Shown: positions 58,728-64,000 of the stretch, in pieces
Numbering within the stretch: position 1 is the stretch's first letter
Layout of the letters: every line of letters begins with the position of its first letter
Origin: an uncultured Lachnospiraceae bacterium
GTDB taxonomy: Bacteria; Bacillota; Clostridia; Lachnospirales; Lachnospiraceae
Length of the DNA stretch: 64,000 bases
Assembly (NCBI GenBank): GCA_946631295.1
Contig: CAMOZY010000002.1
Span: forward strand, 32,311-96,310
Reading direction: 5' to 3'
Position numbers and translations under genes: made by a program
The notes under the pieces: model-generated
Told to the model about the DNA's origin: nothing
Database searches by the model: none
Seen by the model: only the letters and a program-made list of their open reading frames with translations

Positions 58728-59519
58728 ATGAACGAGGAAGAACAGAGTGTGACACAGACATCGGTGGCAGTAAAACCGATGCAAAAACTTGATGATGTAA
58801 ATTGTCCCATTAAGATGAACAGGAATCAGCTTAAATATCTTCTGATCATAGCAATGCTGATCGACCATATAGCATGGGCATTTGTTCCGACCGCATCACC
58901 GCTTGGACAGGTCATGCATTTTATCGGAAGACTTACCGGACCTACGATGTCACTGCTTCTCGGAGAAGGGTATTATTACACAAGAGACCGTAAGAAATAT
59001 GCTCTCAGGCTCGGAATATTTGCACTTATCTCATGGATTCCGTTCAGTCTCTTTGAGACCGGGAAACCGTTCATGCCCGCCCTGGGAATGATATTTTCGC
59101 TCTTCATAGCATTTCTTACCGTATGGATGTGGGATAAACTGAAAGCACCGAAAGCAGTTAAGGTCATACTTGTAATAGTCGCCTGTCTCATTACAATACT
59201 CGGAGACTGGCCGATTTTCGCTGTACTGTGGGCACTGTTCTCGTATATCTACAGGGAAAAGCCTGTTTCAAAATGGGTATCGTTCGGAATCGTCGCCTTT
59301 TTTGAGGTGGCGGTGATTGGAATCCTTCCTCTGATCGCAGGCGGTGACTGGACAAGAGAGCTGTTCCAGCTGGGTATCGTTCTTGTTCCGATCGTTTATA
59401 TAGTATTCTATGGCGGAAAGAAGGGAAGCAACTCGCCGGTACATAAATGGTTCTTTTACGTCTTCTATCCCGGACACCTCCTTATTCTGTATCTGCTCAA
59501 ATTGGCACTCGGAGCATAA
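58728..59519 (+). CDS. TraX-family acetyltransferase-like membrane protein
   Basis: LKYLLIIAMLIDHIAWAFVP...FIGRLTGPTMSLLLGEGYYYTRDRKKYALRLGIFALISWIPF. Confidence 0.87.
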   Translation: MNEEEQSVTQTSVAVKPMQKLDDVNCPIKMNRNQLKYLLIIAMLIDHIAWAFVPTASPLGQVMHFIGRLTGPTMSLLLGEGYYYTRDRKKYALRLGIFALISWIPFSLFETGKPFMPALGMIFSLFIAFLTVWMWDKLKAPKAVKVILVIVACLITILGDWPIFAVLWALFSYIYREKPVSKWVSFGIVAFFEVAVIGILPLIAGGDWTRELFQLGIVLVPIVYIVFYGGKKGSNSPVHKWFFYVFYPGHLLILYLLKLALGA

Positions 59520-59575
59520 ATGTATTTACTTCGAGTGATATATCGTTATGATTAATTGTCATGAAAGGCATTAAA

Positions 59576-60751
59576 ATGCAGGAAATATATCTTGATAATT
59601 CCGCCACAACAAGGGCATTCCCCGAAGTGGCTGAGCTTATGGCAAAAGTAATGACCGAGGATTATGGAAATCCTTCCAGCATGCATCATCTTGGCGTTGT
59701 TGCAGAGGGTCATCTCAGAGATGCATCCAAAACCTTCGCCGGTATCCTCGGGTGCAGTGAAAAGAATATCTACTATACCTCAGGCGGAACCGAATCCGAT
59801 AACCTTGCGATCATCGGAGGAGCAAGGGCGCTTGAAAGAAGGGGTAAGCATCTCATCACTACTTCCATTGAACATCCTGCGGTGCTTAATACGATGAAGT
59901 ATCTTGAGGATAACGGATTTACCGTTACATATCTTGGAACGGATAAGAGCGGAAGAATTTCTCTTGATGAACTGGAAAGTGCACTGACTCCTGATACGAC
60001 ACTCGTGTCAATAATGCATACCAACAATGAGATAGGATCTGTTCAGCCAATTGCTGAAGCAGGAAAACTTATTAAGGAAAAATGTCCCGAATGCTATTTC
60101 CATGTGGATGCAGTGCAGGGATTTGGAAAGGCTCAGATCAATCCCGGTAAAATGAAGATAGATCTGATGAGCGCAAGTTCCCACAAGATTCATGGTTCCA
60201 AGGGATGCGGACTTTTGTATGTGGGCGACGGTGTAAGGATAGTACCTATTGAGTTCGGAGGCGGTCAGCAAAAAGGCCTTCGCTCCGGAACCGAAAATGT
60301 ACCGGGTATTTCCGGAATGGCACTTGCAGCGAAGAAGCTGTACTCTGATTTTGATAACGACATCGCAAGACTGTATGAACTGAAGAAGAATTTTATCGAA
60401 AGAGTTTCCAGGATAGACGGAGTGAGCATTAACGGTCTTACATCGGATGATCTTACGAATATACGTGAGACCGCTCCGCATATCATTTCCGTATCTGTGA
60501 AGGATGTGAGAGCGGAGGTCCTTCTTCATTCTCTCGAAGGCCGTGGAATATATGTTTCAGCCGGCAGTGCATGCTCTACTCATAAGAGAACTCCTTCGGC
60601 AACTCTTGTATCAATAGGACTTGATAAGTCGCTTCTGGAATCGACCATAAGGCTGTCGATGTCGGTATTTACGACAGCTGAAGATATGGAGACAGCTGCT
60701 GCAGCCCTTGAGGAGACTGTTCCCCAGCTTAGAAGGTTCATACGCAGATAA
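59576..60751 (+). CDS. Cysteine desulfurase (NifS/IscS-like)
   Basis: IYLDNSATTRAFPEV, DYGNPSSMHHLG, YTSGGTESDNLAI, HVDAVQGFGK, SSHKIHGSKGCGLLYV, SAGSACSTHKRTPS. Confidence 0.96.
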   Translation: MQEIYLDNSATTRAFPEVAELMAKVMTEDYGNPSSMHHLGVVAEGHLRDASKTFAGILGCSEKNIYYTSGGTESDNLAIIGGARALERRGKHLITTSIEHPAVLNTMKYLEDNGFTVTYLGTDKSGRISLDELESALTPDTTLVSIMHTNNEIGSVQPIAEAGKLIKEKCPECYFHVDAVQGFGKAQINPGKMKIDLMSASSHKIHGSKGCGLLYVGDGVRIVPIEFGGGQQKGLRSGTENVPGISGMALAAKKLYSDFDNDIARLYELKKNFIERVSRIDGVSINGLTSDDLTNIRETAPHIISVSVKDVRAEVLLHSLEGRGIYVSAGSACSTHKRTPSATLVSIGLDKSLLESTIRLSMSVFTTAEDMETAAAALEETVPQLRRFIRR

Positions 60752-60848
60752 AATACATGTGATTACATGGTCCGCTGTTTGATATCCGATAGCAAAAATC
60801 AGTAGAAATCTAAGCAATTAATCGAAATAATAAAATATATGGCCATGT

Positions 60849-60896
60849 TATAATCATGGATATGAACATATAGCGATCACATTTTGTGACCGCTAT
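60849..60896 (+). promoter_or_regulatory. Putative TATAAT -10 followed by 12-bp imperfect inverted repeat in the xylanase leader
   Basis: TATAAT 60849-60854; ATAGCGATCACA-TTT-TGTGACCGCTAT 60870-60896 (one mismatch), no U-tract after it. Confidence 0.55.
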
Positions 60897-60965
60897 TGTG
60901 GTATTAGGGAACTGTTCAGGTTATTACGCAAAAGAGCAGATGGAATCTGAAAAAAGGAGTCGGAT

Positions 60966-62195
60966 ATGGGTAATTACGAGCACAGAAAAGCTACTCAGCG
61001 CATTAAGTTTACCGACGGAAACGGTCAGGCATTGGCCGGACAGGATGTTCATGTTAAGCTGGTAAATCACAAGTTTCTTTTTGGAAGCGGAGCAAATGAT
61101 TTTCTTCCTCCCGAGGAACTGACAGAAGAAGAGAGAGCAAACATTCCGATCCCTGCTGACAAATTCGATGTCATCAACGGCATCTCCCATAAATGGCTGG
61201 ATCTGTTCAATTACGGAACCATGCATTTTTACTGGGGTACATATGAGCCTGTGGAGGGGCAGACACGCTTCGAGAATCATATGCGTACCGCACAGTATTT
61301 CAGAAAGCACGGGGTAAAGCTTAAAGGTCATCCTCTCTGCTGGCATACTGTATGTGCTAACTGGCTGATGGATTATGACAATGCAACGATCCTTCAGAAG
61401 CAGCTTGACCGTATCAATCGTGATGTTACTGCATTCAAGGGCGTTATTGATGTGTGGGATGTCATCAATGAAGTAGTGATCATGCAGGTATATGACAGAT
61501 ATGACAATGCTGTCACAAGAATCTGTAAGGATCTTGGAAGGATAAAGCTCGTTAAGGAAGTATTTGATGCTGCCAAGGCTGCAAATCCCGATGCAACTCT
61601 TCTGATCAATGATTTCAATCTGTCTGAGAGCTATCGCATACTGATCGATGGGCTTCTCAATGCCGGAGTTCCCGTGTCTGCTATCGGTATTCAGACACAC
61701 CAGCATCAGGGATATATGGGAAAAGAAAAGCTTGAGGATATTCTTGAGAGATTCTCATTCTTCGGACTTCCTCTTCATTTCACCGAGAATACTCTTATCT
61801 CCGGTGAGCTGATGCCTCCTGAGATTGTGGATCTTAACGATTATCAACCGGAGGACTGGCCCACGACTCCGGAAGGAGAAGAAAGACAGCGCAAAGAGTG
61901 GAAGGAGATGTATGAGATCCTCTTTGCACATCCTCAGGTTGAAGCTATTACGGGATGGGATTTCACTGACGGCGCATGGCTTGGAGCACCTTCGGGACTT
62001 GTCAGGAAGGACGGAACCGCAAAGCCTGCATATTATGAGCTGAAGAAGCTTGTAAAGGAAGAGTGGACTACCGATTATACAGTTCACACCGATGCTGATG
62101 GATTCGCCGAAGTCACCGGATTTAAGGGTGAGTATGAAGCTGCATTTAAGAATGGCGACGGATCCGAAGGAAGTTCAAGGTTTACACTTGAGTAA
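60966..62195 (+). CDS. Glycoside hydrolase family 10-like (endo-1,4-beta-xylanase), no signal peptide
   Basis: VKLKGHPLCWHT, DVWDVINEVVI, LPLHFTENTL, ITGWDFTDGAWLG...PAYYELKKLV. Confidence 0.9.
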   Translation: MGNYEHRKATQRIKFTDGNGQALAGQDVHVKLVNHKFLFGSGANDFLPPEELTEEERANIPIPADKFDVINGISHKWLDLFNYGTMHFYWGTYEPVEGQTRFENHMRTAQYFRKHGVKLKGHPLCWHTVCANWLMDYDNATILQKQLDRINRDVTAFKGVIDVWDVINEVVIMQVYDRYDNAVTRICKDLGRIKLVKEVFDAAKAANPDATLLINDFNLSESYRILIDGLLNAGVPVSAIGIQTHQHQGYMGKEKLEDILERFSFFGLPLHFTENTLISGELMPPEIVDLNDYQPEDWPTTPEGEERQRKEWKEMYEILFAHPQVEAITGWDFTDGAWLGAPSGLVRKDGTAKPAYYELKKLVKEEWTTDYTVHTDADGFAEVTGFKGEYEAAFKNGDGSEGSSRFTLE

Positions 62196-62202
62196 TAATT
62201 TA

Positions 62203-62225
62203 GCCCCCGCGCTGCGGGGGCTTTT
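62203..62225 (+). terminator. Intrinsic terminator
   Basis: GCCCCCGC-GCT-GCGGGGGC then TTTT. Confidence 0.85.
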
Positions 62226-62235
62226 CATTGGAAAA

Positions 62236-63594
62236 TCATATGATGGATTCTGCACTCATTATCTCTTCAGTGAGAATGCCGGTAAGTTTTACATTTATGA
62301 ATTCTCCGGGTTCTTGTCCGCAAGAAGGAATTGCTACGAGGATATAATCGGGAGTATGTCCCAGCATGTATTTTTTTCCGAAGATGGTTTTTTCTTCCTC
62401 GATAAGAACTTCAGTCTTTTTTCCGATATGGCGGTTCATATAATCTTTGGCAAATCCGAGAGCCATATCCAGAAGAACATCACTGCGGCTGCTCTTCACC
62501 TCTTCAGAGATCTGATCAGTCATGGCTGCCGCTTTTGTGTTTTTTCTCGGAGAGAATTTGAAAATGTGCATGTCCGAGAAAGCAACCTTTTTAAGGAATT
62601 CGGCTGTTACGGCAAATTCTTCATCCGTTTCTCCGGGAAATCCCGCAATGACATCCGTTGTGATAGCGGGATCATCAAAATATCTTCTTAAGGACAGGAC
62701 ACTTTCGTAATAAACATCCGTGGTATAGTGTCTGTTCATTCTCTTCAATGTCTCATCGCATCCGCTCTGAAGTGAGAGGTGGAAGTGAGGGCAGAGATTG
62801 GGGAGTCTGGAGAGCCTCTTTGCATTTTCATCGGTAATTATGCGGGGCTCGACCGAACTCAGACGAAGGCGCTTTAAGCCGGGTATCTGTGATATTTCCT
62901 CAACCAGATCTATGAGCCTGCTGTTTCCGCCGTAATCGCCGGATGTGTTTCCCTTTTCATCAAGATCAATTCCGTATGACCCCACATGGATACCGGTCAG
63001 GACTATCTCGCAGCAGCCTTTATCTATGAGGCCCTGTATTTCGGCGACTATGTCTTCTTTTGCGCGGGAGCGGACTCTTCCTCTTGCAAGGGGGATCGCA
63101 CAGTATGAACAGAACTGATTGCAGCCGTCCTGAATCTTGACGAATGTGCGGACTCTGTCGGAGAGAGTCTCCAGAGTCATGTTCTCATAATCCGAGGGGA
63201 TGCCGAGGTCATCCACAACCGCTGCTCTTTTCTTTTTGTTTTTGAAGAAATCGTCGAGGATCTGAATGAGCTCGCCCTTATGGTTATTGCCGATGCAGAT
63301 ATCAACAAGAGGATCCTTCAAAAGCTTATCTCCTCCGGTCTGAACATAACATCCTACCGCAACAACAACGGCATCGGGATTGAGCTTTCTGGCACGGTGA
63401 AGCATCTGTCTGCTTTTTCTGTCCGCAATATTTGTTACTGTGCAGGTATTGATAACATATATGTCAGAAATTTGTGAAAAATGCACAATTTCATAGCCTG
63501 CAGATTGTGCATTCTGAATCATTATTTCTGTCTCATATGCATTGACCTTGCAGCCAAGGTTGTGGAAAGCGATAGTTTTAGCGTTTTTTCTCAT
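62236..63594 (-). CDS. mtaB: tRNA (N6-L-threonylcarbamoyladenosine(37)-C2)-methylthiotransferase MtaB
   Basis: FHNLGCKVNAYETEIM, VINTCTVTNIADRKSRQ, radical SAM CNQFCSYCAIPLARGRVRSR. Confidence 0.95.
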   Translation of the reverse strand: MRKNAKTIAFHNLGCKVNAYETEIMIQNAQSAGYEIVHFSQISDIYVINTCTVTNIADRKSRQMLHRARKLNPDAVVVAVGCYVQTGGDKLLKDPLVDICIGNNHKGELIQILDDFFKNKKKRAAVVDDLGIPSDYENMTLETLSDRVRTFVKIQDGCNQFCSYCAIPLARGRVRSRAKEDIVAEIQGLIDKGCCEIVLTGIHVGSYGIDLDEKGNTSGDYGGNSRLIDLVEEISQIPGLKRLRLSSVEPRIITDENAKRLSRLPNLCPHFHLSLQSGCDETLKRMNRHYTTDVYYESVLSLRRYFDDPAITTDVIAGFPGETDEEFAVTAEFLKKVAFSDMHIFKFSPRKNTKAAAMTDQISEEVKSSRSDVLLDMALGFAKDYMNRHIGKKTEVLIEEEKTIFGKKYMLGHTPDYILVAIPSCGQEPGEFINVKLTGILTEEIMSAESII

Positions 63595-63714
63595 AAAAGT
63601 TTGTTTTTCTTTTAGGGCCTTACATCATTGACAATCATTTGACCGTCCTTTATTATTACAATCGTAACAACGGGAAAACGTTTAATATAGCAGAGAAATA
63701 AGGAGGTAATTCTT

Positions 63715-63945
63715 ATGAAGACAGTAAAGATTTCTCTTAATTCAATTGACAAGGTAAAGAGTTTTGTAAATGACATCACCAAGTTCGAGTATGATTTCGA
63801 TCTTGTATCCGGAAGATACGTAATTGACGCTAAGTCAATCATGGGAATCTTCAGCCTCGACCTTTCCAAGCCCATCGACCTCAATATCCACACTGAGGGC
63901 GGAGCAGAGGATGTTCTCGAGATCCTTAAGCAGTATCAGGTATAA
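63715..63945 (+). CDS. HPr-like protein lacking His15
   Basis: 76 aa; VIDAKSIMGIFSLDL Ser46-type motif present; no HARP motif; SD AAGGAGG. Confidence 0.88.
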   Translation: MKTVKISLNSIDKVKSFVNDITKFEYDFDLVSGRYVIDAKSIMGIFSLDLSKPIDLNIHTEGGAEDVLEILKQYQV

Positions 63946-63968
63946 TTATTCCCGTTGTGAGATATGAA

Positions 63969-63997
63969 AGCCGGTGGCATCTGCTGCCGGCTTTTTA
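63969..63997 (+). terminator. Intrinsic terminator
   Basis: AGCCGG...CCGGCT hairpin followed by TTTTTA. Confidence 0.75.
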
Positions 63998-64000
63998 TTT

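Overview
The window is chromosomal DNA from an anaerobic, plant-polysaccharide-using Firmicute, most likely Lachnospiraceae (Butyrivibrio-like). That placement is inferred from gene families and gene order. About 60 genes are visible, mostly on the + strand. They include intracellular-looking carbohydrate enzymes (GH95, GH3, GH36, GH10, an esterase), two GGDEF proteins with sugar-binding-protein-like sensors, and a uvrC / ftsH / trmB / trxA / hprK / ROK kinase / murB / rapZ / whiA / HPr-like housekeeping block. There is also tRNA modification (trmB, tadA, mtaB, TtcA-like), a HigBA toxin-antitoxin pair, a TetR-controlled FAD oxidoreductase locus, tRNA-Pro(CGG) and tRNA-Lys(CTT). I saw no CRISPR array, prophage, transposase or rRNA. 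The strongest non-routine observations are: (1) an intact D-Ala-D-Ala carboxypeptidase-like protein with all three catalytic motifs substituted (SxxK to AxxA, SxN to GxA, KTG to RTG), embedded in the ftsH-trmB operon; (2) an HprK kinase accompanied by two HPr-like proteins that both lack the phosphorylatable His15 but keep the Ser46 site; (3) three genes (LytTR regulator, diacylglycerol-kinase-like, HigB toxin) whose ATG lies exactly 6 nt after a promoter -10 box with no Shine-Dalgarno, suggesting leaderless mRNAs; (4) a TTGAAT-N4-ATTCAA operator array around a consensus promoter; (5) a RapZ with a Walker A Ser/Thr to Arg change. All family calls were made by eye from the translations; no database search was run.
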